A DNA stretch of 64,000 bases from Pseudomonas khorasanensis (GCF_014268505.2 NZ_JABWQP020000006.1:62001-126000); one strand, 5' to 3'. Positions 26,953 through 36,280 are shown, counted from the stretch's first letter. Made by a program: numbers and translations. The notes: generated by a model from the letters alone, not told the origin.

Positions 26953-29900
26953 GTTGAGAGCATCCCCATTTCAACGCGTACCGTGCCAGCCTGATCCACC
27001 ACCGTCCATCGGCCACCTTTGTCCAGAGTCCAGATGGGCGTGCCATTGTTGGCCAATGCCGTGGATTGGATGACGTTGCCAATTTTTGCGTTGGTGATCG
27101 TGCCGTCCTGGATGAAGGCAGAATTGATGAAGGTCTGATTACCAGAAACCGTGAACGGTGACGTCGGTGTTCCTTTGGCCAGGTTCAACAACATAAAGGT
27201 GTCCGCCCGCACTACGAACTGCGATGAAACACCGGATGGATCAACCTGCAGGCCGAGACCGAACGACGCCGCGTATCTCTGGCCACCTGCAGTCGTGTCC
27301 ATTTTCACCGACCACAGAGTCGACAACTTACCGCTGGTATCCGCCAATGCTGTTGCAGTCTCTCTGACGGTTGCGCTGTTTTGCCCGACCTGTGCGGTCA
27401 ACTGGTCGATTTTCGAAGCTGTCGCGGCGTTCGTCGTCGTCACCGCTTTTTCGAGCGAGGTGACAATCGCCGTGTTCAGATCAGTGGTGACCTCAACAGT
27501 TGAAAGACGCTGTGCCGTCGCCTCGTTCTGGGACGCTCGGACGCTGCTTTCGACGGCGATCGCCGCGGTGCTGGTCCAGCCTTTGAGCGCATCCGCCAGC
27601 TCGCCTTCACCGTTGTCGTCCCGAGACGCTGCGCGCAGCGCCTGGAATGCGGCGGCCTGAGCTGTTACCGCGCCGTCGATCTTGCTGATATCGGCGGTGT
27701 TGGTGCCGACCTGCTGAACAAGACCGGTGGCGGTCTCGACCGTTTGCCCCACATCGACCCAGTACTGGGCGTTCGGCGGTGGCAGATTAACGGGTACGAG
27801 TGCTTTGGCCTGATACAACCGATCGCCCTGACGCACGATGGCGTATTTCGCATACGTTCTCGTCGCGTCATAGCTTTCGCCAAGGGCATCAATCTGGTTC
27901 TGCAGTCCGGGGATTTTTTCGATGTCGCTGAGCAGGTCTTTACCCAGTTCGGTCTGCGAGATTTTCCCCGCGAGCATGTCGAGTATCGGTCCGGCCTCGG
28001 AGCTCGCTTGGCCGAGTACGCCGTTGCCTGTCGGATACCAAGGCCCGATATTGCCCGTGCGATCAACCAGCCTTGCCCAGAAGAAAAACGACGTTCCTGC
28101 CAGCAGGCTCTGCATCGTGTAATCACTTTGCGGATAGGCCAGGTCGGCCAGCTTGGTAGCGGCCTCGAGGTTTGCCGTTGGCCCGTACCAGATTTCGGTG
28201 CGCTGCGTGTCTTCGGCACCCGCGGGAAACTCCCATTTCAGGCCGATGCCGAACAGCAGGCTGTCCGTCTTGAGGAATGTCACCGACGGCGGTGGTGTGG
28301 TTTTCCCTGACAGTTGAGTCTCGACTGACGTCGCGTAGATCGAGCCGATGTCCAGCGCATTGATCGCCCGAACCTTGGCCACGTAACGCCCGGCATAGAT
28401 GCCGCGCACCTCCATCGATGCCCCGCCGGTCCGGCCGGCATACACCCATTCGCTGTCGTTCTTGCGCCAGTAGACCTCGTAGGCGATGGCACTGGCCGGG
28501 CGCGCCCATTCGATCGTCATCACACCGATCGCACTGCCTTGGTCGACAAAGTGGTTATTACTGATCGTGACCGAAGCCGGAGGCGCCTGTATGCCTGGCG
28601 GTATGACCGTGACAGGGGGGCGCTCGATACGAGAACCGTTGTCGATCGCTCCGTACTTGCTCGGCACATGTTTGACTGCGCTGATGCTGTACTTGATGTC
28701 GCTGTCGGTGAAGTCTTCGGCAATCGACAGCACGCGAAATTGCTGGGTCGCCAACGACGATGAATCAATGGCCCACATCGACTGCGCCGGTGGAAGTTCA
28801 CTCAAGGGTTGAGCAAGAACCACGCGCTGAGCCTCATTACTGATGCTCACTGATTTGATGACACGGGAAACGGCTTTACCCGTCGGCATGATCAGGGTGA
28901 CGGTGTCGCCGGCTTCGGCACTGACGTGAGCGTCCAGAGTCAGTGTCTGGAGCGTCGCGTCCTGCAGACGTCCACCAATGCGTCGCCCGGCACGGTCGTT
29001 GTCGGCTACCCGAATTATCTGCCCGGGGCGGGTCAAGGTACCGTCCAGACCGACCGAAAAGGAGACGCTTTCTGTTTCCAGACGATTAGTCAGCAGCGCC
29101 CATTTACCAATTCGCTGGGCCTGTGCCTGAGAGGTGCAACCGGTAGCCGTGATTTCGGTTTGTTGTACACCGTAACGCGCGATGCCGTCGGCATCGTCGA
29201 CGTACTGAACCTTTTGACGATAGAAATCTGCCGGATCATTCCAGCTGACCAGCGCTACGGTGTAACGAGTCTTCTTCGCCGACCCGCCGTAGACGAACTT
29301 GCCGTCAATGACGTTGGCGTTGGAATAGGTGTACACCGGATCTTCCGGGATATCGGCAACCGCCATGACCGAACCCGCGCCCCAATACGACATGCCACGA
29401 AACGTGGTGGCGAGGTCCTGCAAGACCTTCAGCGCATCGGCGCGTACCGACAGGTAAAGGTTACAGGTGAAGCGCGGTTCAGTACCGCCCTTGCCGTCGG
29501 ACACCGGCTGGTCGCAATACTGACCAATACGGTACAGCTCCCACTTATCGACCTGACCGGCATTGAGCAAATGGCCCAGACCATAGCGCGGGTGCAACAG
29601 CAGATCGTAATAAATCCAAGCCGGGTTATCGGTCCAGGCCGACTTGAAGGTGCCATCCCAGACACCGCTGTAGACGCGGCTTTGAGGGTCATAATTGCTC
29701 GGCACCCGGATGATACGTCCCAGCAATTCGAACGAACGCGATGGAATGGACTGGAACTGCGACGCATCGAACTGCAGACCGATGACCGCAGAGCCGGGGT
29801 AACGCAACTTGGCGTCGATTACCTCGGTGCTCGATTCAACACTGGTGGTGTCGGCAATTGTGCCGCTGGTGGAATTCGGCGTCAGCCTACGCACGCGCAA

Positions 29901-30467
29901 GGTCCAGCCGCTTTTGGCGGGCGGCAAATCGATGCGGTGCGAGCGTTCATATTTAGAGGTGGTCTTGCCGCTGAACGCGGACGCCAGCACCTCGACGAAC
30001 GCAGCGCCGTCGGTGGCCAGATCAATCGCGTATTTGACCGTGTAACCGTTGGTGTCGCCGTTACTGGTATTGGTCTGCGCCATGCGCGACACCGCCAGGC
30101 GAATCCGCACAGCCGACAGTTGCAGATTGGTAAAAGCCTTGGTCCACGGTTGGTCGCTTCGCAGCTCAACGGCCGCGACCGACTCGTTTTCCACGGCTGG
30201 GAAACCGGGGATGTGTGCCTGGTCCTGGCTACCGGTGCGAACATCCAGCGTCACACCGTCGAAGTTCAGACTGCCGTCTTCATTGCCCAGCGGCGTTTCA
30301 TCCAGAAACACCGAGCGAGTATCGTTTTTCAAACCGACGATTTCGCCTTCGCTGACGAGATCGAGGATACGAGCATAAGCCGTGCTTTGCAGGCTGTCTG
30401 GAGCCTCTACGGAGGGGCGCGGCTTGGCCCCGCCGCCTTTGCTGCCAGCGAGAATGAGGTCAGTCAT
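26949..30467 (-). CDS. F-type tail tip / host specificity protein (lambda gpJ family)
   Basis: The largest gene: 1172 residues. N-terminal hub domains (ARILDLVSEGEIVGL, SVFLDETPLGN, PGFPAVE) match gpJ of lambda; fibronectin type III-like modules follow at about residues 600-810, then a long helical region (about 830-1060, many Ala/Thr/Gln), and a C-terminal domain containing TFMLLNLAKGTPTSPF, FINSAFIQDGTITNAKIGN. It forms the tail tip that first contacts the target. It follows a terminator hairpin after the I-type gene. Confidence 0.93.
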   Translation of the reverse strand: MTDLILAGSKGGGAKPRPSVEAPDSLQSTAYARILDLVSEGEIVGLKNDTRSVFLDETPLGNEDGSLNFDGVTLDVRTGSQDQAHIPGFPAVENESVAAVELRSDQPWTKAFTNLQLSAVRIRLAVSRMAQTNTSNGDTNGYTVKYAIDLATDGAAFVEVLASAFSGKTTSKYERSHRIDLPPAKSGWTLRVRRLTPNSTSGTIADTTSVESSTEVIDAKLRYPGSAVIGLQFDASQFQSIPSRSFELLGRIIRVPSNYDPQSRVYSGVWDGTFKSAWTDNPAWIYYDLLLHPRYGLGHLLNAGQVDKWELYRIGQYCDQPVSDGKGGTEPRFTCNLYLSVRADALKVLQDLATTFRGMSYWGAGSVMAVADIPEDPVYTYSNANVIDGKFVYGGSAKKTRYTVALVSWNDPADFYRQKVQYVDDADGIARYGVQQTEITATGCTSQAQAQRIGKWALLTNRLETESVSFSVGLDGTLTRPGQIIRVADNDRAGRRIGGRLQDATLQTLTLDAHVSAEAGDTVTLIMPTGKAVSRVIKSVSISNEAQRVVLAQPLSELPPAQSMWAIDSSSLATQQFRVLSIAEDFTDSDIKYSISAVKHVPSKYGAIDNGSRIERPPVTVIPPGIQAPPASVTISNNHFVDQGSAIGVMTIEWARPASAIAYEVYWRKNDSEWVYAGRTGGASMEVRGIYAGRYVAKVRAINALDIGSIYATSVETQLSGKTTPPPSVTFLKTDSLLFGIGLKWEFPAGAEDTQRTEIWYGPTANLEAATKLADLAYPQSDYTMQSLLAGTSFFFWARLVDRTGNIGPWYPTGNGVLGQASSEAGPILDMLAGKISQTELGKDLLSDIEKIPGLQNQIDALGESYDATRTYAKYAIVRQGDRLYQAKALVPVNLPPPNAQYWVDVGQTVETATGLVQQVGTNTADISKIDGAVTAQAAAFQALRAASRDDNGEGELADALKGWTSTAAIAVESSVRASQNEATAQRLSTVEVTTDLNTAIVTSLEKAVTTTNAATASKIDQLTAQVGQNSATVRETATALADTSGKLSTLWSVKMDTTAGGQRYAASFGLGLQVDPSGVSSQFVVRADTFMLLNLAKGTPTSPFTVSGNQTFINSAFIQDGTITNAKIGNVIQSTALANNGTPIWTLDKGGRWTVVDQAGTVRVEMGMLST

Positions 30468-30485
30468 GGCTTTCCTTCAGGCGAA

Positions 30486-30508
30486 ATAAAACCCGCACAG
30501 GGCGGGTT
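30486..30508 (-). terminator. Intra-operon terminator between I-type and J-type genes
   Basis: Stem ACCCGC/GCGGGT with a loop of about five bases, extended by A-T pairs, followed on the minus strand by TTTTATTTC. It lies between the stop at 30537 and the J start at 30467. Confidence 0.7.
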
Positions 30509-30536
30509 GGGTGGAGGCCGGTAACCGGGAGGCGCG

Positions 30537-31142
30537 TTAGAGTTGATCCTGCGCGTAAATCCCGGCACTGATCACGGCGCTGCCGATAATGGCCTGCCCG
30601 TAAAGCAGACCTACCGGATTACCTTGAGCGCTGGTATTGACCGGCCCGTTGAAGCTGTAACTGGCGCGGTTGGCCGGGCTGTCCTGGGCGCCGAGGCCTT
30701 TGGCTTGTGGCGATAGCATCTGCATGACGCCACCGAGCACCATCGATATGCCCACTGAACCAACAGCCCCCCAGGCGCCGCCAGCAGCAACGCCTGCAAT
30801 GCCTCCGGTGAAAAACGCTGCCGCCGCGATCAATGCGATTCCGACAATGGTCTGCAACGACCCTGCCCTTTTGCTGCCAATAACCACAGGGGCAATTCGA
30901 ATATCCGTCTTGCCACTCGGTGCTCTAAGCCTGTCCTGGCCGATATTGTCGCGCCCAAGAAAGATGGAGTACGTCACTCCCCGATATTTTGACTCCATAA
31001 GAAAACGCTCGAATCCCGGAATCAGAACGCACAAGGCATGGATCGCTTCCGCTGCGTTGTTTACAGCTAGACGGTGTATACGGCCAAAGTTGGCCCCCAG
31101 AGTGCCGTAGAGGCGAATCGTCCTGAGTTTTTGTTCATGCAT
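30537..31142 (-). CDS. F-type tail assembly protein I (lambda gpI family)
   Basis: A 201-residue protein of the lambda gpI tail assembly family. The start MHEQKLRTIRLYGTLG at 31142 has AAGGAG seven bases upstream and follows the K-type stop; earlier in-frame starts lack a ribosome site. A central stretch of small hydrophobic residues (IALIAAAAFFTGGIAGVAAGG) is characteristic of the family and can look like membrane helices. Needed for tip assembly. Confidence 0.88.
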   Translation of the reverse strand: MHEQKLRTIRLYGTLGANFGRIHRLAVNNAAEAIHALCVLIPGFERFLMESKYRGVTYSIFLGRDNIGQDRLRAPSGKTDIRIAPVVIGSKRAGSLQTIVGIALIAAAAFFTGGIAGVAAGGAWGAVGSVGISMVLGGVMQMLSPQAKGLGAQDSPANRASYSFNGPVNTSAQGNPVGLLYGQAIIGSAVISAGIYAQDQL

Positions 31143-31143
31143 C

Positions 31144-31977
31144 TCATCGCTCCTTGCGTAGACCTGCGGTTCGGTTTCGATCATTTGGTTTGGAGTTTCC
31201 CGGCGATGAGGACATTGTCGAGCCATGCCGCCAACAGCTCACCGTCACCTCTGCCCAGTACCCGCCGTAAGTGTCGCGTCTGCTATCCCGACCATACAGG
31301 TGATGGAGAATGGTGCCCGGCGAAGGAAAGTGCTGCGGCTCACTCTTCAGCATGCCGTCTTCGAGAAAAATGGCTGCATGGTTGGGCACCGGTGAGCGAA
31401 TCTGCATCAGCACGATATCGCCCTGCTTCGGTCGGTTGACTTGTTCGAAGCCGGCGGCAGGCAGATTGTCCAGATAGAGGTTGCCCCCTTTATCCCACCA
31501 TCCGTCCTCGCGCAGATAGTCACCCAGTTCGATGGCCATTTCCCGTCGGTAATAGTCCAGAATGATGCTCAGACAATCGTGCACACCATGAGCAAATGCG
31601 CGCCCAATCAAGGGGGCCTGATAGCCAATGGGTTTGATAGTGACCAGTTCACCTGCGTAAACCTGACCCTCATCGTCCTTGCGGACTTCGAGAATGTGCC
31701 AAGGCAATCCCGATACCTCACATGAGACCCGGTCCGCCTCACTGGCAGTCGCCGGATAATCCGGATGGCTGTGAACGACGGCGAAGATCTCACCGCACTC
31801 TTCAGCTTGCGCATAGTCTTGAGGAGCCAGACGAAAGTGCTCGCTGGGTGTCGTGGCGATATTGCGGCATGGCATGTAACGTTTTCGGCGCCCGTCGCGA
31901 ATGATCAAACCGCAGCACTCGCTGGGATACTGTGCAATGGCGTGACGCGAAATCGCATTCAGGATGGCCTTGTTCAT
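31144..31977 (-). CDS. F-type tail tip peptidase K (JAMM plus NlpC/P60)
   Basis: A 277-residue two-domain protein of the lambda gpK family. The N-terminal MPN/JAMM domain has HSHPDYPATASEAD (metal-binding His-x-His and Asp). The C-terminal NlpC/P60 domain has the catalytic Cys in HDCLSIILDYY and His in NHAAIFLEDG. Such proteins help tip maturation and may cut peptidoglycan. The C-terminal tail after about residue 250 (Ser, Asn, Arg-rich) is probably unstructured. Confidence 0.92.
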   Translation of the reverse strand: MNKAILNAISRHAIAQYPSECCGLIIRDGRRKRYMPCRNIATTPSEHFRLAPQDYAQAEECGEIFAVVHSHPDYPATASEADRVSCEVSGLPWHILEVRKDDEGQVYAGELVTIKPIGYQAPLIGRAFAHGVHDCLSIILDYYRREMAIELGDYLREDGWWDKGGNLYLDNLPAAGFEQVNRPKQGDIVLMQIRSPVPNHAAIFLEDGMLKSEPQHFPSPGTILHHLYGRDSRRDTYGGYWAEVTVSCWRHGSTMSSSPGNSKPNDRNRTAGLRKER

Positions 31978-31979
31978 GC

Positions 31980-32663
31980 TCAGCTCCGAACCAGGCCAGC
32001 AGCCGGGAATGAGCCGTACGGCAGCGGATTGTTTTCACCAAAACGCAACTTGCAACTGCTCAGGCGACCGCCACATTTGTCCTTGGCGGCATCGCTGACA
32101 ATCACGTCATTGGCATCCGCCACAGGGCCACCGGTATAGCCGCAGTAAGGACCTCGGTAACCACCGCAACTGAGCCACCAGCAGACGTTGGCTACGATTT
32201 GTCGGCGCGGCAATTGCACGCCATTGAAATCCAGAGCACTGGCGAGTTCGAACTTCACCACTTCGTTGTCTTCACTGACTTTGCGTTCGATGTACCAGAC
32301 GTCCGGCGGCAGTTCTTCTTCCGGATCGGCCTCGGGCTGGCCATCAAGGTATTTGCCCAACGTTCTATGACGAATCAGCCGGGAACCGACCAGGTCTTCG
32401 AAATACAGCACCAGCGCGGTGATGAAGCCGCCGACATTGCCCACCGATAATGATGGGGTTGGCTGTGTGCCCTGCCCCGTCAGCTCGAATCCTTCGGCCT
32501 GTATCGGCCACGGTGAATATTCCAGGCCTTGCCAGAAAATCGAGGCTTGCTGTGGATATCCATGGAAACGGTACAGCTCGGCACCGAGGCTGGTGGCATC
32601 AAGTTCAAACAGCTCGACCCAGGCGCCCGGTTCCAGCAATTGAATATCTGCGCTTATGGACAT
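31980..32663 (-). CDS. F-type minor tail protein L
   Basis: A 227-residue lambda gpL homologue. The C-terminal domain has the four-Cys pattern (VCWWLSCGG, PYCGYTG, KCGGRLSSCKLRF) that binds an iron-sulfur cluster in gpL. It is part of the tail tip and lies two bases from the K-type gene. Confidence 0.92.
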   Translation of the reverse strand: MSISADIQLLEPGAWVELFELDATSLGAELYRFHGYPQQASIFWQGLEYSPWPIQAEGFELTGQGTQPTPSLSVGNVGGFITALVLYFEDLVGSRLIRHRTLGKYLDGQPEADPEEELPPDVWYIERKVSEDNEVVKFELASALDFNGVQLPRRQIVANVCWWLSCGGYRGPYCGYTGGPVADANDVIVSDAAKDKCGGRLSSCKLRFGENNPLPYGSFPAAGLVRS

Positions 32664-32683
32664 TTGACTCTCCGTAAAAAGAA

Positions 32684-32703
32684 AACCCCGCAGCAGCGGG
32701 GTT
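32684..32703 (-). terminator. Intra-operon terminator between M-type and L-type genes
   Basis: A perfect 8-bp stem AACCCCGC/GCGGGGTT with a four-base loop, followed on the minus strand by TTCTTTTT. It stands between the stop at 32732 and the L start at 32663. Confidence 0.8.
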
Positions 32704-32731
32704 GGAGTTATGACCGCTTGCCTGGACGGGT

Positions 32732-33070
32732 CTACGGATGAAACGCTTGCTCGAACGTAGCCGCAAGCGTAAACAGACCAGCACCCATCGGGGTCGGTTG
32801 GTAGCCTTTGCAGCGGTAGAGGGCTGGCTCACCCAGCGGCGCAGTCCAATAGAACGGCGTGGCGCCGGCGTGACGATCAAGAAACTGCACGATGGCTTTG
32901 ATTCGCGCCTCATCGCCGACAAACGCCAGCGGCCAGGACTGCGATTTGTTGTTTATGCCGTCGGCGGCGACTTGCTGATAGCCATCGCCAAACTTCGCGG
33001 ACTTCAGGCGAAACTCGACATTGCCAACGGGTTCAATCTTCGGGACCCAGCTAAATGTTTCGATGGTCAT
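32732..33070 (-). CDS. F-type minor tail protein M
   Basis: A 112-residue lambda gpM family protein: FRLKSAKFGDGYQQVAADG near residues 21-39 and GATPFYWTAPLGEPALY near residue 70 are diagnostic. Part of the tail tip ring between tube and hub. Confidence 0.92.
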   Translation of the reverse strand: MTIETFSWVPKIEPVGNVEFRLKSAKFGDGYQQVAADGINNKSQSWPLAFVGDEARIKAIVQFLDRHAGATPFYWTAPLGEPALYRCKGYQPTPMGAGLFTLAATFEQAFHP

Positions 33071-33106
33071 GTTTTCTCCGGGCGTGAGTGGTTGCGACCG
33101 CTCATT

Positions 33107-34336
33107 TCAGCGGCCATTGATGGCGGACCAGATCTGCCCACCCGGTTTGAGGTCGCGGGCAATTTGCTCGGCAGCGCCCTGTTTCGCGGCGCCGGCGTAG
33201 GCTTTGGCAACAGTCTGCGAATTCATGTCGCCGACAGCGCCACCGTCCGAGCCGTCACCGACATTGATGGTTTGCTGAATCACTACTTGATGACTGCTGG
33301 TACCGCCCAGTGCGCCACCCTGCACCTGAACACCGAGTGAGCCATCGGAGCCACGGCTGAGCGGCATGATGGCTTCCGGTCCGGCTTCACCGAACAGGGC
33401 CATGGGTGCGAGAGTTGGCCCGGTCGCGACACCGTTTGTGAATGCGCCGCCCTTGGCGAATGTGCCGTATTTGAAATCCGCCCCTAGCGACAACTCACGG
33501 TTGAAAACATAGCTATTGCCGCCCAGATCGCCGGTCGTTGTGCCGGGCGCGGCGCTACCCCCTGTTAAATATGCCGATGCCGCCGTTCCCACCAGCCCGA
33601 ACAACGAACTCAAACCTTTGGACATCGCCGTTTGTGCAGCCAGTTTGGCCATGTCACCGAGCACCGATTTGGCGAAATCGGAAAACGAAAACTTGCCAGT
33701 CATTGCAAATGTCGAAACTGCATCGCCCATGGTGTTGAATGCACTGGTGAACACTGCCCTGGATTTGGCTGCGACGTTGTTGGAACTTGTCAGGTAATCA
33801 TCCCAGGCGGAGGTAGCCCCGTTGATCCAGTTGCCCTGTGCTTCGGTCATCGCCTCGTAGTTGCTTTGAACCTGCAGAGTCATCTGCTCGTGTTCGGTTT
33901 TCAGCTCACCGAGCTTCATGCCGTAATCAGCACTTTCCTGGGGCGCAATGCCTCCCGCCGCGGGCGTATCCAGCGCCTTGCGGGCCAGCGCATATTTCTG
34001 GTCGATTTCACTCAACGCCTTGGCGCGTTCACTTTCCCTTGTACCCATTGCAACTTGCGCGGCAGCAAGAGCACCTTGGTTGCGCAACTTGTCAAAATCG
34101 TCTGAATAGTTGATCTGCTTGGTGGCTTGCTCTTGACCATCGACATAGGTCGCAATGTTCGCCTGAGCAATCGCACTGGCTGAGGTATGCAACGTCACGC
34201 CAATTTTCTTTGCCGCGTCCTCGATCTGCTTTTGCATCTGCCGCAGCTTTTGTTCGGTAATACGCGACGCCTGGGTCCAGGCTTGTTCAAGGCCGTCGAG
34301 GTTCGGCGTCAACCCTGCTGAGGAAATAACTGCCAT
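33107..34336 (-). CDS. F-type tail tape measure protein (lambda gpH-like, short)
   Basis: A 409-residue protein whose C-terminal half is the lambda tape-measure C-terminal domain (FSDFAKSVLGDMAKLAAQTA, FAKGGAFTNG, FGEAGPEAIMPL). The N-terminal half is helical with coiled-coil stretches. It is about half the length of lambda gpH (853 residues), which predicts a much shorter tail if tail length scales with tape length. Start MAVISSAGLTPNLD at 34336. A hairpin terminator lies just upstream. Confidence 0.88.
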   Translation of the reverse strand: MAVISSAGLTPNLDGLEQAWTQASRITEQKLRQMQKQIEDAAKKIGVTLHTSASAIAQANIATYVDGQEQATKQINYSDDFDKLRNQGALAAAQVAMGTRESERAKALSEIDQKYALARKALDTPAAGGIAPQESADYGMKLGELKTEHEQMTLQVQSNYEAMTEAQGNWINGATSAWDDYLTSSNNVAAKSRAVFTSAFNTMGDAVSTFAMTGKFSFSDFAKSVLGDMAKLAAQTAMSKGLSSLFGLVGTAASAYLTGGSAAPGTTTGDLGGNSYVFNRELSLGADFKYGTFAKGGAFTNGVATGPTLAPMALFGEAGPEAIMPLSRGSDGSLGVQVQGGALGGTSSHQVVIQQTINVGDGSDGGAVGDMNSQTVAKAYAGAAKQGAAEQIARDLKPGGQIWSAINGR

Positions 34337-34360
34337 GTGCATTTCTCCGGGCTATGAAAA

Positions 34361-34376
34361 ACCCGCCGAAGCGGGT
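34361..34376 (-). terminator. Intra-operon terminator upstream of the tape measure gene
   Basis: Stem ACCCGC/GCGGGT with a UUCG-type tetraloop (TTCG on the minus strand), followed by TTTTTC. It lies between the GT chaperone stop (34392) and the tape measure start. Confidence 0.78.
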
Positions 34377-34391
34377 CATGTAATTGTCTGC

Positions 34392-35026
34392 CTACCGCCA
34401 TTGCTCAATTGCACGTTCGAGGGACACCCCCCGACGCTGTTCATGGGGCATGAAGTCCAGCAGTTCCGCCAGGCCGCCGCCCAACCGGTAGGTCTGTAGC
34501 GCAACCATCGCGCTCCCCGCCTCCAGCCGCCTGCCAATATGTAGCGAACCATACCGATCGATATAGCGGCCCCAGGCCAAGGCTTCGTGGTAGGTCATGC
34601 GCTCCTTGGCTTCGGCAATCGTCCGGCCGCCGACTCCGTTCAGCACCAACTCGTGCCAGAACTCATCGGCGGCGGTCAGTTTTTTGTTGAATGACCACCC
34701 GTGCCATTCACCTCATTGACTGCATTGAGCAACAAGAATCCCAGGGAAGGCTCGAGGTTGTAGGCATCGTCATGGGACAGCGCTTCCGTGCCATCCGCCC
34801 CCAATGAAACCGAAGCGGCGATGTAATTCGCGTTGCGGCTTTGCTCGCTTTCGTCCTGGACGAACAGACGCTCGATGACGCCGAACGACTGGCGCCGGAT
34901 ATGCAGAATGAACGTGTCGGTCACTTCCTTGCCCGACTTGCCGTCAAGATGCGTCCAGCTGACTTCTTTCTTGATCGGCTGACTGTCGACAATGCCGCCC
35001 TTGGCTTTCAATTGTTTGAGGTTCAT
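34392..35026 (-). CDS. F-type tail assembly chaperone G/GT with programmed -1 frameshift
   Basis: The zero frame (35026-34676) encodes a 116-residue lambda gpG-type chaperone that ends STKN-stop. The last codons contain the slippery heptamer A AAA AAC at 34685-34679, directly followed by the TGA stop. A one-base slip back enters a frame open to 34392, giving LTAADEFWHELVLNGV and on to ERAIEQWR: a 211-residue G-T fusion, exactly as in lambda. The downstream frame has a possible GTG start but is best read only as the T extension. Confidence 0.9.
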
Positions 35027-35034
35027 GGCATCTC

Positions 35035-35526
35035 TCAGGCTTTCTTGATCCAGGCGGAACCGCCGGTACGCTGAATGGTGACAGTGGTGGTGACCACGGT
35101 ATTGAGAGCGAAGTTGAACGGGAAGTCCGACACGTAACCATCGAAGGCAAACCAGGTACGGGTGGCTGGCAATTCGAAGTCATTGCCCTGCGCATTCACG
35201 CTTGGCGCCACGCCTTTGCCGTCCGACCAGCCCACAACCCATTTGATGCCGGTATCACCATCGGCTTCCGACAATTGATGCAGACGGATATGGCTGGCGT
35301 TGGTCGGGTCAGCGTTGAGGCCGAGGCTGGCGGTACCGGGTGTACGGAGACCTTTTTTATAGGTGCGCTCTTCAGCATTGAGACTGGTGTCTTCAATCTG
35401 TTCTGCTGGAGCACCACCCGGATCGAACGAAGTGGCGTGTTCGATCTCCAGCACGGTGTATGGGCCGGTGCCTGTGGCTGGCGGAACAAGGGCGAAAATC
35501 TGAGTACCTTGGGTAAGAATCGACAT
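35035..35526 (-). CDS. F-type tail tube protein (lambda gpV-like)
   Basis: A 163-residue major tail protein. Start [19 protein letters not shown] at 35526 has a ribosome site upstream (GGAGAACGCC), so an 11-codon extension is rejected. Beta-rich with the [25 protein letters not shown] region near the C-terminus typical of tube proteins of non-contractile tails. The ATG of the chaperone gene follows closely. Confidence 0.88.
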   Translation of the reverse strand: MSILTQGTQIFALVPPATGTGPYTVLEIEHATSFDPGGAPAEQIEDTSLNAEERTYKKGLRTPGTASLGLNADPTNASHIRLHQLSEADGDTGIKWVVGWSDGKGVAPSVNAQGNDFELPATRTWFAFDGYVSDFPFNFALNTVVTTTVTIQRTGGSAWIKKA

Positions 35527-35552
35527 CTGGCGTTCTCCAATGAACGAAAAAA

Positions 35553-35565
35553 CCCGCAATGCGGG
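35553..35565 (-). terminator. Intra-operon terminator upstream of the tube gene
   Basis: Stem CCCGC/GCGGG with a three-base loop, followed on the minus strand by TTTTTTCG. It lies between the small gene at 35618 and the tube start at 35526. Confidence 0.72.
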
Positions 35566-35617
35566 GGTTGGGGTATTACCGGGCTTGAACTGTCTCGGCG
35601 TTGCGAGCGGCGTTCAG

Positions 35618-35809
35618 TCAGGGTGCAGGTGTACCGTCCAGATAGGGCGGTGCGTTGGGATCCGGTTCTCGGCTCTTGATCAAGTCGACCAGCGCCTGAT
35701 TGCTTTGCGCCAACAATCGTATGGAGGCACTCAATGCCACCTGACTGTCGGACTGGATTTGCAGCGCCGCAACCAATCGGTTGATTGCGGCCAGATCTTC
35801 GTCATTCAT
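35618..35809 (-). CDS. Small hypothetical tailocin protein
   Basis: A 63-residue acidic, helical protein (MNDEDLAAINRLVAALQ...) with a Pro-rich C-terminus (DPNAPPYLDGTP). It sits between holin and tube genes, where F-type pyocin loci carry short proteins of unknown role. Codon use and tight packing support it as real. Confidence 0.6.
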   Translation of the reverse strand: MNDEDLAAINRLVAALQIQSDSQVALSASIRLLAQSNQALVDLIKSREPDPNAPPYLDGTPAP

Positions 35810-35835
35810 GTTCAGCGTTTCTCTCTTTGCTGGAA

Positions 35836-36183
35836 TCAGGGATCGGTCGGTGAATCGCGCGGCGGCACGTCGCAGAGGCCAATCCGCTTGGCCGCCCAGC
35901 GTTCATATAGGCCGATTGCTACATCGGCGCCGGCCATCGCCGTCAGGCAACCAAACGCGCCGGCGGCCCAGATAGATAATCCAGCGGCATACAGCAGCAT
36001 GATCGCCGACACACCGCAAATCATGCAGGCGCCGGAGCGCAGTGCCAGGCGCCGCACCAGCGACCAGCCGCGCGCGCCTTCCTTGTCGGCGCGCCACATT
36101 TCGCCGGATACCCCACCAATCACGGCAAGGAGGATGACCAGCCAAATGGGCATGTCCGCCAACGCTTGTTGCTCGTTTGTCAT
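35836..36183 (-). CDS. Tailocin holin
   Basis: A 115-residue membrane protein with three hydrophobic segments (about residues 12-27, 50-68 and 70-86) and a charged tail, the layout of class I holins. It is the first gene after the promoter region. A holin is needed because neither endolysin carries a signal peptide. It would serve both particle types. Confidence 0.8.
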   Translation of the reverse strand: MTNEQQALADMPIWLVILLAVIGGVSGEMWRADKEGARGWSLVRRLALRSGACMICGVSAIMLLYAAGLSIWAAGAFGCLTAMAGADVAIGLYERWAAKRIGLCDVPPRDSPTDP

Positions 36184-36250
36184 GTCACGCCTCCTTGAGG
36201 TGAGTGATGAGTGAGTGTGGAATTACGATTCTATTCAGGCAGGCATTCCA

Positions 36251-36280
36251 AAAAGCCCGGTGCTTGCACACCAGGCTTTT
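36251..36280 (-). terminator. Leader terminator of the tailocin operon
   Basis: A 12-pair stem (36269-36280 with 36251-36262, one G-T pair) around a six-base loop, followed on the minus strand by TTTTTGG. It lies between the operator-like cluster and the first structural gene (holin). A transcript started near 36540 would meet it before any coding sequence, so expression should need antitermination or partial read-through. Confidence 0.78.

Noticed and set aside
34392..34649. Independent gene from the GTG at 34649
   Set aside because: It is the -1 frame continuation of the G chaperone after A AAA AAC; no ribosome site of its own is needed.
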